From NCBI GenBank assembly GCA_016840165.1, contig JAEOSU010000072.1, forward strand, positions 270,566 to 334,565: a stretch of DNA of 64,000 nucleotides, given 5' to 3'. The stretch is from Promethearchaeota archaeon. Lineage in GTDB: Archaea; Asgardarchaeota; Lokiarchaeia; Sigyniarchaeales; SOKP01. Shown here piece after piece: positions 26,332 through 35,409 of the stretch; the first letter of the stretch is position 1; every line of letters starts with the position of its first letter. The translations under genes and the position numbers were made by a program. The notes beneath the pieces are model-generated. The model did no database searches. It saw nothing but the letters and a program-made list of their open reading frames with translations, and was not told the origin of the DNA.

Positions 26332-27143
26332 TATGACTCACCTTCCAATAATTTGTTTAGGAGTAATTCATAATCAGGAATCAAAAACTGTTCTAAATAT
26401 GCATTATTGTGAGATTCAATAAGCGCAATTAAAATTTCTTTTAAATTTTTTGCTTTCTCCGCATAATTGATTAAGTTTTCAGGAGATGGCTCAGCATCAA
26501 AACTTTTTGCCTTCTCTTCAAAACCTAATTTAGAACGATCAGGTAAACTATCAAAAAATCCAAAAGCGGAATAACCTTCATGTTGAAAAAATACAAAAAA
26601 TCGCGTTTTAATTGAATTTATAATTTTTGTAAGATAGGCGGAGGGATAAATCTCTCCCAGAGTAAGCTCTTCATCTTGTTCGATAACAAAATAAGGAGAT
26701 ATAGGAGAGACTTGATTTCCATACATCTCTTTTGGAGGTAATGAGATAAATGGAAGCTTTTCTGCTACGATTGTCCATAAATCTTCTCGCTTTTTATCCA
26801 ATAATATATCTTTTATCTCATCATATGCAAAATAGAAATCAGATTGTAAGGCTAAAAGTGAACTTAGATATACTGATAAGGACGCAAAAGTGGCTTCTAA
26901 GAGAGGTCTTCGTCCTTCATCGCTAGCTGAAGGTTTAACAGCTCCTTTCCATGCTCTAAGCCCCGTATACACAAAACCCTTAATATCAAAGAAGCTTCCT
27001 GAAAGAAATATAAAAGAAGGAATGAACCCTTTTTCTTTTATGAGAAAATCTCGCGATTTATTAATCAAAACTTCCTCGAGAGTTTTATCATTGTACTTAG
27101 AATGAACAACTGGCATTATCAGCCATTTTTTTCCTTTTGGCAA
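26331..27143 (-). CDS. Uncharacterised partner of the downstream GTPase
   Basis: I do not recognise this 270-residue protein. It has no signal peptide or obvious membrane helix. The middle (PSFIFLSGSFFDIKGFVYTGLRAWKG, residues about 42-67, then ASDEGRRPLLEATFASLSVYLSSLLALQSDF) alternates strand and helix, and the C-terminus is helical. It shares an ATGA overlap with the GTPase gene, so a role as regulator or effector of that GTPase is likely, but this rests on position only. Roadblock/longin-type regulators are often encoded next to such GTPases, yet I cannot show that fold here. Confidence 0.6.
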   Translation of the reverse strand: MPKGKKWLIMPVVHSKYNDKTLEEVLINKSRDFLIKEKGFIPSFIFLSGSFFDIKGFVYTGLRAWKGAVKPSASDEGRRPLLEATFASLSVYLSSLLALQSDFYFAYDEIKDILLDKKREDLWTIVAEKLPFISLPPKEMYGNQVSPISPYFVIEQDEELTLGEIYPSAYLTKIINSIKTRFFVFFQHEGYSAFGFFDSLPDRSKLGFEEKAKSFDAEPSPENLINYAEKAKNLKEILIALIESHNNAYLEQFLIPDYELLLNKLLEGES

Positions 27144-27288
27144 AGTTATGTCACATTAAATGTTATTTAAGAATATTATAAAAATACTGAATAATTAATT
27201 TTTTCCATTTTTATTAAACAATATGATATACTAATATAATTTATGCGAATAGATCTGTGATTATTTATTCCAAATTAATTACAGTGCA

Positions 27289-27927
27289 TTAATTAGTAGA
27301 TTTTTCGCAAGCTAATAATTCACGTATCTTTTCAGTAATTAAATCATAATCTTTTATTGAGTGTAAATTGGAAATGTGGATATATTCGATTTTATCAGTA
27401 TTTTTGTAAAAGCTATAGCTCACACTCAAATTAGGATTATTTTCTTTGATTTTAATCAAAGCTCCTCGTAAAAAAAGATTAATGAAACTTTCAGAAGTTT
27501 CTTTTATAGCCCTTGATTCGGGATCTATGAACTTGATTTCAACTTTTTTAAAATCATACAAGTTTAGGATACATAGAAGATTCTCTTCCTTCTGCTTTTT
27601 ATCGGAAAAAATTTTCCTCTTGACATTTGTACCTTTAAATTTATCTTCTGAAACATCCTCCTTAAAATAATCCTCAACCAAGATATTATTTTTTTTTAAT
27701 ACGTCTGGAAACATCTCATCTGCAGTAGAAAAGGATTTAGTGGTAATAATTGAATTGAGATAATTCAAAATTGAATGAATTTCAGAAATCTCATTCTGTA
27801 GTTCTTCTAGTTGATCTTTTTTCTTATAATAAAGATTTTGAAGCATAGAGAGCATTTGCGTTAATTTTTCTGTTTCCGTTTCCTTACCAGTCTTGTCCGA
27901 GGGCGTCATATATATTTTTAAAGACAT
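27289..27927 (-). CDS. Hypothetical protein with N-terminal coiled coil
   Basis: A 212-residue protein with an N-terminal coiled coil (about 18-62, heptad-like LTQMLSMLQNLYYKKKDQLEELQNEISEI). A mixed charged middle precedes a C-terminal alpha/beta part (ENLLCILNLYDFKKVEIKFIDPESRAIKETSESFINLFLRGALIKI). The C-terminal segment resembles in pattern the compact sensory domains often found with Asgard GTPases, but I cannot assign a family. It is divergent from the ATP-grasp gene, and the starts are about 60 bases apart. Confidence 0.6.
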   Translation of the reverse strand: MSLKIYMTPSDKTGKETETEKLTQMLSMLQNLYYKKKDQLEELQNEISEIHSILNYLNSIITTKSFSTADEMFPDVLKKNNILVEDYFKEDVSEDKFKGTNVKRKIFSDKKQKEENLLCILNLYDFKKVEIKFIDPESRAIKETSESFINLFLRGALIKIKENNPNLSVSYSFYKNTDKIEYIHISNLHSIKDYDLITEKIRELLACEKSTN

Positions 27928-27988
27928 TTATTTTATTTATTTATTTAGTATTACTTGTGTTATTCAATATTTGTTAAGAGGAAAAATC

Positions 27989-28858
27989 ATGCATACTATG
28001 ATCATAACTCCAAAACCTAAAGACCATGAGGTAACTATTCTCACGAAAGAATTTAATAAAAGGGGGTATAGTGTTGAATTTTTTATCCCTGAAAAAGTAA
28101 AGGTTAAGATAGGTTCGAATTATTTTGGGAATCTTTTTGATTCATTAGAACCTAGGGCGGCATTAGTGAGAGGTTTTGGGGCTGCGGAGACTCAGAAAAT
28201 CTTTTTTAGGCTCGATTTATTGAGTGCAATGGAAGAATATGGAATAAAACTTATAAATTCCAGAAATTCTTTGGAAATTTCAAGTGATAAATTTTTAACC
28301 TCCTTATATTTAGAACACCATAACATTTCTACACCAAAGACTGTCGTATGTGAAGATCCAGATGAAGCACTTGCTTCTTTTGAAGAGCTTGGAGGTGATG
28401 TTGTGATAAAACCCCTATATGGATCAAAAGGGATAGGAATTACGCGATTGACGGATATAGGCTTCGCAGAAAACGTGATTTATTCCTTAGCCGAACTGAA
28501 TCAAATTTTCTATCTTCAAGAATTTGTCGAGCATCAAAATCGGGATATTCGCATCTTAGTAATAGGGGATAAGGCTATAGCAGGAATGTATAGAGTTAGC
28601 GATAATTGGAAGACAAATATTCATGCAGGAGCACATATGGAGCCAATAGAGCTAACGAAGGAGTTGAGAACGATTGCATTAAAATCGGCAAAAGTTACAA
28701 AAACAGAAATTGCGGGAGTTGATATTATAGAGACTGAGAAAGGGCTACAGGTGCTTGAAGTAAATTCAATTCCTGGTTTTACAGCGTTACAAAAAGTTAC
28801 GGATATCGACCTTGCTGCTGAGATTATATCATATTTTCTTGATAAAACAAAATCATAA
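27989..28858 (+). CDS. RimK-family ATP-grasp ligase
   Basis: The start taken is the ATG at 27989, preceded by AAGAGGA; an upstream in-frame ATG would add a hydrophobic 32-residue stretch not seen in the family. The 289-residue protein has the RimK layout: N-terminal domain (MIITPKPKDHEVTILTKEFNKRG), then the ATP-grasp core with SSDKFLTSLYLEHHNISTPKT, GGDVVIKPLYGSKGIGITRL and the metal-binding TEIAGVDIIETEKGLQVLEVNSIPGF. RimK relatives ligate glutamate or lysine to peptides, cofactor F420 or methanopterin (MptN, CofF, LysX). The substrate here cannot be fixed from sequence. Confidence 0.88.
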   Translation: MHTMIITPKPKDHEVTILTKEFNKRGYSVEFFIPEKVKVKIGSNYFGNLFDSLEPRAALVRGFGAAETQKIFFRLDLLSAMEEYGIKLINSRNSLEISSDKFLTSLYLEHHNISTPKTVVCEDPDEALASFEELGGDVVIKPLYGSKGIGITRLTDIGFAENVIYSLAELNQIFYLQEFVEHQNRDIRILVIGDKAIAGMYRVSDNWKTNIHAGAHMEPIELTKELRTIALKSAKVTKTEIAGVDIIETEKGLQVLEVNSIPGFTALQKVTDIDLAAEIISYFLDKTKS

Positions 28859-28894
28859 AAAAAAGAATTATTTGATTAATTTGTTAAAATTTTT

Positions 28895-29242
28895 TTACAA
28901 ATCTTCAATAAGTCCAATTAACGCAGCGATAACTAGTAGAACACAAGCCCAAATACCTGCTTGAAATATTACTAATAAAATACCTAAGATGAGTAATACC
29001 AACCAATGAAATGGAAGTGGTTTATCTGGTTTTATTCCAACTAATAATGTAAGAATAACTATTACAAGTCCAATTATTAATGTTAGAAATCTTTCCAGGG
29101 GCAAGAAATCAGGCACGATTATTGGAACAAATCCAGATCCCGCTAAACTAGCAAATCCAGAAATTATCCAGACAAGACCGACTATACCACCAAGTATGGT
29201 TAAAAACTTCATTATTCCTTCATTTTTATAATGTTTTGCCAT
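28895..29242 (-). CDS. Small four-helix membrane protein, unknown
   Basis: A 115-residue, very hydrophobic protein with about four predicted membrane helices (around 10-35, 48-65, 79-95 and 96-112) separated by short loops, one with KPDKPLP. No family or catalytic motif is recognised. Met11 (MKFLTI) is a possible alternative start. Downstream in its direction it converges with the ATP-grasp gene. Confidence 0.65.
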   Translation of the reverse strand: MAKHYKNEGIMKFLTILGGIVGLVWIISGFASLAGSGFVPIIVPDFLPLERFLTLIIGLVIVILTLLVGIKPDKPLPFHWLVLLILGILLVIFQAGIWACVLLVIAALIGLIEDL

Positions 29243-29393
29243 TTTTAATCGACCATTAAGTATTAATTATTAATTATAAGATAATGAGAGATAAAAATGT
29301 ATTATATTTTATTATAAAGAATCTATTTTATACAGCAAGGTCGAAAACCCTAACATTTTCAATAAGATCACAATAATATCTGGATATTTCCAA

Positions 29394-29425
29394 TTTTTAA
29401 ATAAGTTTTATTCTGCAAGAACTAT
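29394..29425 (+). promoter_or_regulatory. TATA box positioned for a leaderless transcript
   Basis: TTTTTAAATAAG starts at 29394, with its centre about 27 bases upstream of the GTG of the small gene at 29426. That is the spacing at which archaeal transcription starts, so the mRNA may begin at or next to the start codon. Confidence 0.4.
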
Positions 29426-29596
29426 GTGATTGAAGATAAACTATCTAAATTTAGATACGAATTAGCAATTGCGAATAAATTAATGAAGAATCAATATGCA
29501 GATCTCGATTATTATGAGGAAATCATATCTCACCTTAAAAAGATGATCCTCTTTTATGAGAGATTAAAAGTTTGGAAGGACATTAGTAAAGTTTAG
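29426..29596 (+). CDS. Small 56-residue helical protein, unknown
   Basis: A short GTG-started frame encoding 56 residues that are almost all helix-forming and amphipathic (RYELAIANKLMKNQYADLDY, then EIISHLKKMILFYERLKVWK). It fills an otherwise empty 371-base gap, has no overlapping gene, and has a TATA-like box at the right distance for a leaderless message. No ribosome site is seen, which is consistent with that. It could still be a chance frame; codon make-up and helix content favour it being real. Confidence 0.5.
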   Translation: MIEDKLSKFRYELAIANKLMKNQYADLDYYEEIISHLKKMILFYERLKVWKDISKV

Positions 29597-29613
29597 ATAG
29601 TGAAAAAAAAAAT

Positions 29614-30222
29614 TTAAAGCGCTAATAAATTCAAATTAAATTCATTTTTTAATGCTTGATATATTTTATGCATCGGTAAGCCTACAACATTAGAGGGAGA
29701 GCCTTTAATTTCCCTAATAAGCATACTCGCTTTATCATTGACGGAATAGGCTCCAGCTCTTCCCTCCCATTCTCCAAGATCAATATAATCTCGAATTTCT
29801 TTATCAGATAATTCCATAAACATTACTTTAGTTTGATCGAAATCTCTAATTATTTTTGCATTATTGATCTGAGTTATTGCGATACCAGTTATTAAATTAT
29901 GGGTTTTATTATTCAAAGTTTTTAATATATCAAATGCTTCATCTTTATTTTTAGCCTTACCAATTATTTTACCTTCAAATTCCACAATTGTATCGGCAGC
30001 AATAATAATAGCACCAGCATAATCATTTTTAGTTCTAAGTAAATTGTTAGCTTTAATTACTTTAATTTCAGCTAAATTTATAGCCAATTCAATAGGATCT
30101 TTAAATTTATTTTTATATTCGTCTTCATTGACGTTCGTAATAAGAATTTCAAATGGAATAGCTAATCGTTCAAATAATTCTCTTCGATCAGCAGATCTTG
30201 AAGCAAGAATTATCTTTTTCAT
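29614..30222 (-). CDS. maf: Maf-family nucleotide pyrophosphatase
   Basis: A 202-residue Maf protein. Signature elements are ASRSADRRELFERLAIPFEIL at the start, IIAADTIVEFEGKIIGKAKNKDEAFDILKTL near 79-110, TGIAITQ, and GEWEGRAGAYSVNDKASMLIREIKGSPSNVVGLPM near the C-terminus. These form the substrate pocket of the dTTP/UTP or modified-nucleotide pyrophosphatase that removes damaged nucleotides. The length is typical. It stands alone. Confidence 0.93.
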   Translation of the reverse strand: MKKIILASRSADRRELFERLAIPFEILITNVNEDEYKNKFKDPIELAINLAEIKVIKANNLLRTKNDYAGAIIIAADTIVEFEGKIIGKAKNKDEAFDILKTLNNKTHNLITGIAITQINNAKIIRDFDQTKVMFMELSDKEIRDYIDLGEWEGRAGAYSVNDKASMLIREIKGSPSNVVGLPMHKIYQALKNEFNLNLLAL

Positions 30223-30378
30223 GTCATATATACGGTTTATAGTCGAATAATAATAAATAATAGGATGAAATGAATTGTAAATGTTTCGAGATAAATAAAA
30301 AGTAGATAAACTATTTTAATTAAGATCCTTAATTAAAATTAAGAGAATAGAAATAATTGGATAATGGGATAATGTAAT

Positions 30379-31491
30379 ATGGTCTACTTTACACTAATTT
30401 TTATTTTGATATTAGTTTCCTATTTTAGTGTTATCTATGCTTATTCACATTATTCAAATAAACATGACGTTATGAATAATCTGATTGGATTTATAGCTCT
30501 TCTTACGGTCTTTTTTCACATCTTATTATTAGAAATCTTAATGTATCAAGATTTTACACTTCATCTTGATTTAGTGCCAGGATTCTTATTTGGATTTAGT
30601 TTTCCAATTGCAATAAATCTTTTATTAATTTTGAGCACATCATTTCTAGTAATTCTATTTAAGAAATGCTTTAAATCTAAAGATCTCAAGAAGTTCCAAT
30701 CAAGGATGGAGTTAAAATTAGCAGAAAGGAGTAAGGCGAGAAGTGATACATACCGTAAGATACCACATATTCTAATTTTTATTGGATTATTGGTATTATG
30801 GCTAATTGGGGCTGTCTTTGTGAATAATATGAGTGGATCGACCGAAGGAATGATTCCCGTTGAAAATAACATGTTTAAACTCTACATTCAATTAATAACT
30901 ACATCAGCAAATACGAAAGATGTACTCTTCTCTTTAGGTTGGTTTTATTATTTGTTATTCTTTTTTTTTTACATCTTCTGTATTTTTATGCTATTTAATG
31001 AATTAACCCGAAAATCGAAAAGAGTATCTTATCCTTTTAACTTCTTTTGTTCAATGTTTTTATGTGAAGATGAAAGAAATAGCTATGGGACATATCTTCA
31101 TTTTTCGATTGGTTTAATGTTCACTTCATTAATTACTCCCCCAATGGTATTACTTTCAATTTTAGGGATATGCTCAATTTCAGATTTAATGACTAGTCAA
31201 ATCGGAATTCGGTTTGGTAAAAACCATATCAAATGGAACCAAGATAAAACCTGGGAAGGTGCTGTTGCGGGAATATTATCTGCATTCATAATTTGCTTTA
31301 TATTCGTCGGACCGGTATGGGCATTAATTTTTACAGCAGTTTTTTTTGTATTTGATATTTTTACTATGAAGCCACTAAAAGTTTCAGACAATCTAATTGT
31401 ACCGATTGCGTGTGGCATTTTTTATTTATTTATTAGATTCTTTTTTAATTTAGACTATGTAATTACATTTATGGAATTATTTGGAATTTAA
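30379..31491 (+). CDS. Dolichol/phytol kinase-like membrane CTP-dependent enzyme, copy 1
   Basis: A 370-residue polytopic membrane protein, about nine to ten helices. The first half has a conserved TYRKIPHILIFIGLL that matches the RK-x-x-H entry of the Dgk1/Sec59/VTE5 group. The C-terminal half contains ISDLMTSQIGIRFGKNHIKWNQDKTWEGAVAGI, equivalent to D-x-x-A-x-x-x-G-x-x-x-G-K-x-K-T-x-E-G of the CTP-dependent polyprenol kinase and CDP-lipid synthase families. It could phosphorylate a polyprenol or geranylgeraniol, or make a CDP-lipid. It is followed by a related gene on the same strand. Confidence 0.75.
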   Translation: MVYFTLIFILILVSYFSVIYAYSHYSNKHDVMNNLIGFIALLTVFFHILLLEILMYQDFTLHLDLVPGFLFGFSFPIAINLLLILSTSFLVILFKKCFKSKDLKKFQSRMELKLAERSKARSDTYRKIPHILIFIGLLVLWLIGAVFVNNMSGSTEGMIPVENNMFKLYIQLITTSANTKDVLFSLGWFYYLLFFFFYIFCIFMLFNELTRKSKRVSYPFNFFCSMFLCEDERNSYGTYLHFSIGLMFTSLITPPMVLLSILGICSISDLMTSQIGIRFGKNHIKWNQDKTWEGAVAGILSAFIICFIFVGPVWALIFTAVFFVFDIFTMKPLKVSDNLIVPIACGIFYLFIRFFFNLDYVITFMELFGI

Positions 31492-31552
31492 AATGATTAA
31501 AATTAACAAAAATAGATATTGCGACTAAAAATTTTTATTTCATTCAACTTTA

Positions 31553-32596
31553 ATGATTAAAAACATGTTATTTCTGCCAACTACCATCATTTATTGTACA
31601 TTTTCAATCGCTACATTAGTCTATACCCTTAAAAACCGAAAGTTAAAGATTCAAAACCATAATTTCTTTAATGAACTACTTATCATCATACTACTACTAA
31701 ATGCTGGAATTTTTTTCCCTTTTATGTATCAATATCATACGCCAGATATTCCATCAAATGTATTAGAAATGCTATGGTTATACTCATCCTTATTATTTAT
31801 TATAGAAATGACTGTATGGTTTCTAATGTTAACATATAACACAGTAAAGTCAATTAGAAATCCATCTCTTATTGTAAATCGTGATTATGAGAGATATAAA
31901 GAAGAAATACTGAATAGTTGGAGTGATAATATAAAAGATGAATTTGGGAGAAAAATCCTACACATATTTACTTGTTCGGTAGTTTTTATCTTTTGGATAA
32001 TTGGAATGGTTCTTGAACAAATAGGATTTTTGGAAACAATCAAATTAGACATATATAATTTTTCTTACTGGTGGATAATCACCATTGGTTATGCATTTGT
32101 TTTTATGTTTCAAATTGCTGATCTTGCCCGCCTTAACTATTTCTATAGTCTACCAAAATGGGCGAAAAAATGGTATTTATCAATGAGACCTCGTGAATTA
32201 GATACATTTATTGCCTCTACTCCATTAGTTTTATCATTTGTACCGTTTGTTTTTGCCCCTTTTCCTATTTTTGGCTCTGTTGCATTAATTGCTACGGTTG
32301 CGGATGCTGCAGCCTGCTTAGTTGGTAAGAAATTTGGGAAACATGCTCTTAAAAAAGGATCGGATAAAACAATTGAGGGTTTTATTGCGGGAGGAGGGTC
32401 AACATTTATAATTGTATTGATAATGATGATCTTATTTAATCAATATATTAATGTTGATATGGTTAAAATCTTTTTTATGGCCATAGTTGCGACTATTCTA
32501 TTCCTTATAGTAGATTATTTTATAGTTCATATATCGGATAATATATTAAATCCCTTATTAACGGGTTTTGGGATGTGGATAATATATTTGCTCTAA
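31553..32596 (+). CDS. Dolichol/phytol kinase-like membrane CTP-dependent enzyme, copy 2
   Basis: A 347-residue membrane protein of the same family as the preceding gene: GRKILHIFTCSVVFIFW matches the helix-entry motif, and VADAAACLVGKKFGKHALKKGSDKTIEGFIAGG matches the nucleotide-binding segment, here closer to the family consensus than in copy 1. About nine hydrophobic helices. The two copies are only about 60 bases apart, so they may act together or on successive lipid substrates. Archaeal lipid biosynthesis uses such enzymes for geranylgeraniol or dolichol phosphorylation; specificity is not visible. Confidence 0.75.
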   Translation: MIKNMLFLPTTIIYCTFSIATLVYTLKNRKLKIQNHNFFNELLIIILLLNAGIFFPFMYQYHTPDIPSNVLEMLWLYSSLLFIIEMTVWFLMLTYNTVKSIRNPSLIVNRDYERYKEEILNSWSDNIKDEFGRKILHIFTCSVVFIFWIIGMVLEQIGFLETIKLDIYNFSYWWIITIGYAFVFMFQIADLARLNYFYSLPKWAKKWYLSMRPRELDTFIASTPLVLSFVPFVFAPFPIFGSVALIATVADAAACLVGKKFGKHALKKGSDKTIEGFIAGGGSTFIIVLIMMILFNQYINVDMVKIFFMAIVATILFLIVDYFIVHISDNILNPLLTGFGMWIIYLL

Positions 32597-32601
32597 ATGT
32601 C

Positions 32602-32895
32602 TTATCCTCCAAAATAAAGATAGAGAAGAGTAACATCATCTTCATTTTTTAATATCATATCTAAAAAATTGTCGCCTCGAAAACTCCTTCCATTGATAAT
32701 AATTGAGAGAAATGAACTAAACTCACCTTTTTTTTTCTTATCCCAAATAAGAGCATAAAACTGTTCTCCATACTCATTTTTAAGAGATTCTAATAATTCT
32801 CGTACCGTAATTTCCTTTTCAAAATTATACTTTTTATGAAGAGTTTTTGTTAATTCATTAAATGGAGGTTCAAATGAAAGAGAAATTGAAATCAA
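32602..32895 (-). CDS. MoaD/ThiS-like beta-grasp protein ending Gly-Gly
   Basis: A 97-residue beta-grasp protein ending YLYFGG. The C-terminal Gly-Gly and the pattern (two strands, a helix at ITVRELLESLKNEYGEQFY, strand SSFLSIIINGRSFRG, DNFLDMILKNEDDVTLLYL) are those of MoaD, ThiS or the archaeal ubiquitin-like SAMP modifiers. The tail would be adenylated by an E1-like enzyme and either thiocarboxylated or linked to lysines. No E1-like gene is nearby, so sulfur carrier versus protein modifier cannot be decided. It converges with the preceding gene, five bases apart. Confidence 0.82.
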   Translation of the reverse strand: MISISLSFEPPFNELTKTLHKKYNFEKEITVRELLESLKNEYGEQFYALIWDKKKKGEFSSFLSIIINGRSFRGDNFLDMILKNEDDVTLLYLYFGG

Positions 32896-33142
32896 TGTAT
32901 TAAATTCTCATTTTAGTATTTAATCTTAAGTCTATTGAATTAGGGGGGGTTTAAATTTTTGATGATTATTTTATATACGCCATTAAATAATATAGTAAAG
33001 TAAAAACTCTATAATGAGCATAATCTAGTTATGACATTCAAGGCAATAAGAGTGATATAAATTGGTTTTTGTTAAAGTTTTAACAATTATATTATAAAGA
33101 GAGTAAAGATGTATTGTTTAATGAAAAGTTTAGGGAAATATT

Positions 33143-34156
33143 ATGGCTCAAGTAATTTTTATCTCAAGTAATAGTGTGCGGGATGCATGGCTTTCTGCTT
33201 TAGTTCAAGTTTTGTATAATGGGGATGATATTAAAACTGAATATGATAAAGATAGTGATCCTCCTTCTAAAGATGCTTCAGTTCTTATAGAAATTAAGAA
33301 CCCTTTACATGATCCGATAATGCGAAGGGATAAAATTATGAAAATTAAATCAAAATATGGAAATTTATATGAAGTATATGGGTGCATAGCTGATACTTAT
33401 TTAATCGGTTCAATTCAAAGTGGTTATATCGAAGAAATCTTAGAAGGAGTCAATGATCATTATATATGGGATTCTGGTGTGAGCTTCCCATACTCATACC
33501 ACGACCGAATATTCAATTATGCTCCATTCTCGTTGGAAGACACCATTCATGTAAATTATGATTTAGAAATTGTTGATAAAGATTTTGTCAAGAATCACCA
33601 GAAATTAATCCATTCCCAAAAAATTATTAATACAGATGAAGGATTAACATGGAAGCTAAAAAACCTTGTTGATTATAATCTTGATAAAGAAATCTCACAG
33701 CAATTACAAATTGATAAAATCCCGATTGGTGTAGTAAATTTTCCAAAAATCAACCAAATAGAATATATTATACAAAAACTAAAAGAAAAACCTTATTCTC
33801 GCAGAGCACAAGCGATTACTTGGAGACCACTTGTAGATCCATTTCATTCCGATCCACCTTGTCTTCAACGAATTTACATGCGAGTTAAAGATGAGCAACT
33901 TATTATGCAAACAACGTGGCGGAGCCGAGATTTATTTCGAGCATGGGAAGCCAATGTAAATGGAATGATCAGAATACAAAAGTATGTAGCCGATCAACTA
34001 AATGTAGAAGTAGGACATTATTTAGATTTCAGCAACTCTTTACATATATATGGAAATACAATTGATGAGCTCAAGGATATGTTAAAACGTATGAAGAATA
34101 AGGGGGAATATTTTCCAGAAGAGATTAAAGATTTGATTGAAACGGAAATCAAATAA
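33143..34156 (+). CDS. Thymidylate synthase (ThyA superfamily, archaeal type)
   Basis: A 337-residue protein whose C-terminal two-thirds match the thymidylate synthase fold. The catalytic Cys240 is in DPPCLQRIYMRV, the phosphate-binding arginines are in YSRRAQAITW and TTWRSRDLFRAWEANVNG, and DFSNSLHIYGN matches the nucleotide-binding loop. The N-terminal 130 residues diverge and are longer than in bacterial ThyA. The family converts dUMP to dTMP with methylene-tetrahydrofolate or the archaeal pterin; the related dCMP hydroxymethylase is the main alternative. The G-run upstream at about 32942 is not explained by this gene. Confidence 0.85.
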   Translation: MAQVIFISSNSVRDAWLSALVQVLYNGDDIKTEYDKDSDPPSKDASVLIEIKNPLHDPIMRRDKIMKIKSKYGNLYEVYGCIADTYLIGSIQSGYIEEILEGVNDHYIWDSGVSFPYSYHDRIFNYAPFSLEDTIHVNYDLEIVDKDFVKNHQKLIHSQKIINTDEGLTWKLKNLVDYNLDKEISQQLQIDKIPIGVVNFPKINQIEYIIQKLKEKPYSRRAQAITWRPLVDPFHSDPPCLQRIYMRVKDEQLIMQTTWRSRDLFRAWEANVNGMIRIQKYVADQLNVEVGHYLDFSNSLHIYGNTIDELKDMLKRMKNKGEYFPEEIKDLIETEIK

Positions 34157-34161
34157 TACTC

Positions 34162-34926
34162 CTATCCCGAAGAGAAAATACGAGGAAAGACATTTTTCGT
34201 ATTCTCTAAGATTCTTTCCTCTACGTCTTCATTATTAATTTTTTTTATTGAAGAGATGTGGTTTACAACATCTTTAATCATAGACGGAGTTCCAATTTCC
34301 CCAGAGAATTTGACAGGGCCATCACTTTCTAATAATAAATGATCTATATCTACTAATGAGACCGTTTTTTTCACAGCGGGAGAATATATGATTGCGGGTG
34401 TTATTGAAAAATAATATCCTCTATCTATCCCAACTTTGAGATATTTTTCCGGACCAGAATACCAGTGAATGTTAACTTTAGGGATCTCATAAGAAGAAAG
34501 AGTATCAAAGATTAATTTTTCAGCGCCTTTACTATGAAGATTAACCGGTAATTGTAATTTTTGGGCGAGTAAAAGCATAGAAATAAAAATTTCTGTTTGA
34601 AGTGGATATAATTCTTTATCTTTAATAAAATGATGATCTAAACCAATCTCACCGATGGCGCATATTTTAGACTGATTTGAATTTATTAAATCAACAACAG
34701 ATTCAAGTTCTGTTTCTAGATTTTCATTCATTCTGACTTCTTCAGGATGAATCCCTAGAGCAGGATATATAGAAGCATATTGTTCTGAAATCTCTAATAT
34801 TCTCTTCTGACTTAATGCACTCATCGCAACTGCTATTATTTTTTTAACTCCAGCCTGGTTTGCTTCATGAATGACCTCATCAATATTCAAATATAAGTTC
34901 ATATGGCAATGAACATCAATTAACAA
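34162..34926 (-). CDS. TatD-family metal-dependent hydrolase
   Basis: A 254-residue amidohydrolase of the TatD type. The metal motif HCH (VHCHMNL) is at residues 5-11, followed by GIHPEEV, CAIGEIGLD, LPVNLHSKGA, INIHWYSGP and the final LLLESDGP. These are the usual metal-binding positions for a TIM-barrel deoxyribonuclease/phosphodiesterase. LESDGP differs slightly from the usual LETDAP. It converges with thyA, six bases apart. Confidence 0.88.
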   Translation of the reverse strand: MLIDVHCHMNLYLNIDEVIHEANQAGVKKIIAVAMSALSQKRILEISEQYASIYPALGIHPEEVRMNENLETELESVVDLINSNQSKICAIGEIGLDHHFIKDKELYPLQTEIFISMLLLAQKLQLPVNLHSKGAEKLIFDTLSSYEIPKVNIHWYSGPEKYLKVGIDRGYYFSITPAIIYSPAVKKTVSLVDIDHLLLESDGPVKFSGEIGTPSMIKDVVNHISSIKKINNEDVEERILENTKNVFPRIFSSG

Positions 34927-34974
34927 ATCGAAAACCCTTTTTAAACAGTTTATAGAATATATTAAGATATTTAT

Positions 34975-35319
34975 TTAAAGCTGACTTATCTCCTCTCTTA
35001 ATTTAACAATTTTCATTACAAGTTTAAATTTACCATGGGGATACTCTTGGTTCTCTAAATAATCCTTTAACGTTTCTAATTCTTTCAATAAATAATTTTT
35101 GATATCTTCTTTAGTAACAAAACCCAAAATTTTAGGAAGAGGTTTAAATTTTTCTACCCTTTTTACTCGAAGGTCTGATATGGTTTTTGCAAGCTGCGCT
35201 TGAAAGCCCTTTGCTTCAGAAATATCGGTTCCGTCTAGCATATCTAAAGAAGTTTGTAAACCGTCGATAAATGCTTCTAAGTCTTTAATATCGACTTTTT
35301 TATCATTCATAATCATCAC
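34975..35319 (-). CDS. Hypothetical acidic/basic helical protein
   Basis: A 114-residue protein, largely helical with Lys/Glu-rich coiled-coil-like segments (DLEAFIDGLQTSLDMLDGTDISEAKGFQ, then KELETLKDYLENQEYPHGKFKLVMKIVKLREEI). There is no motif I recognise. MNDKK (Met4) is a likely alternative start. It has its own spacer; neighbours on both sides are unrelated enzymes. Confidence 0.6.
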   Translation of the reverse strand: MMIMNDKKVDIKDLEAFIDGLQTSLDMLDGTDISEAKGFQAQLAKTISDLRVKRVEKFKPLPKILGFVTKEDIKNYLLKELETLKDYLENQEYPHGKFKLVMKIVKLREEISQL

Positions 35320-35409
35320 CAGTGAAATTTTAATAAATCAGCTTGAGTTATAATGAGTTTTTTGTATTCATATTTTTTAATTAATTATTGATAATATAGA
35401 TTACTATTG

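Noticed and set aside
32942..32951. Run of seven G in the spacer before the thymidylate synthase gene
   Set aside because: It is striking in AT-rich DNA but isolated, with no repeat, stem or gene attached.
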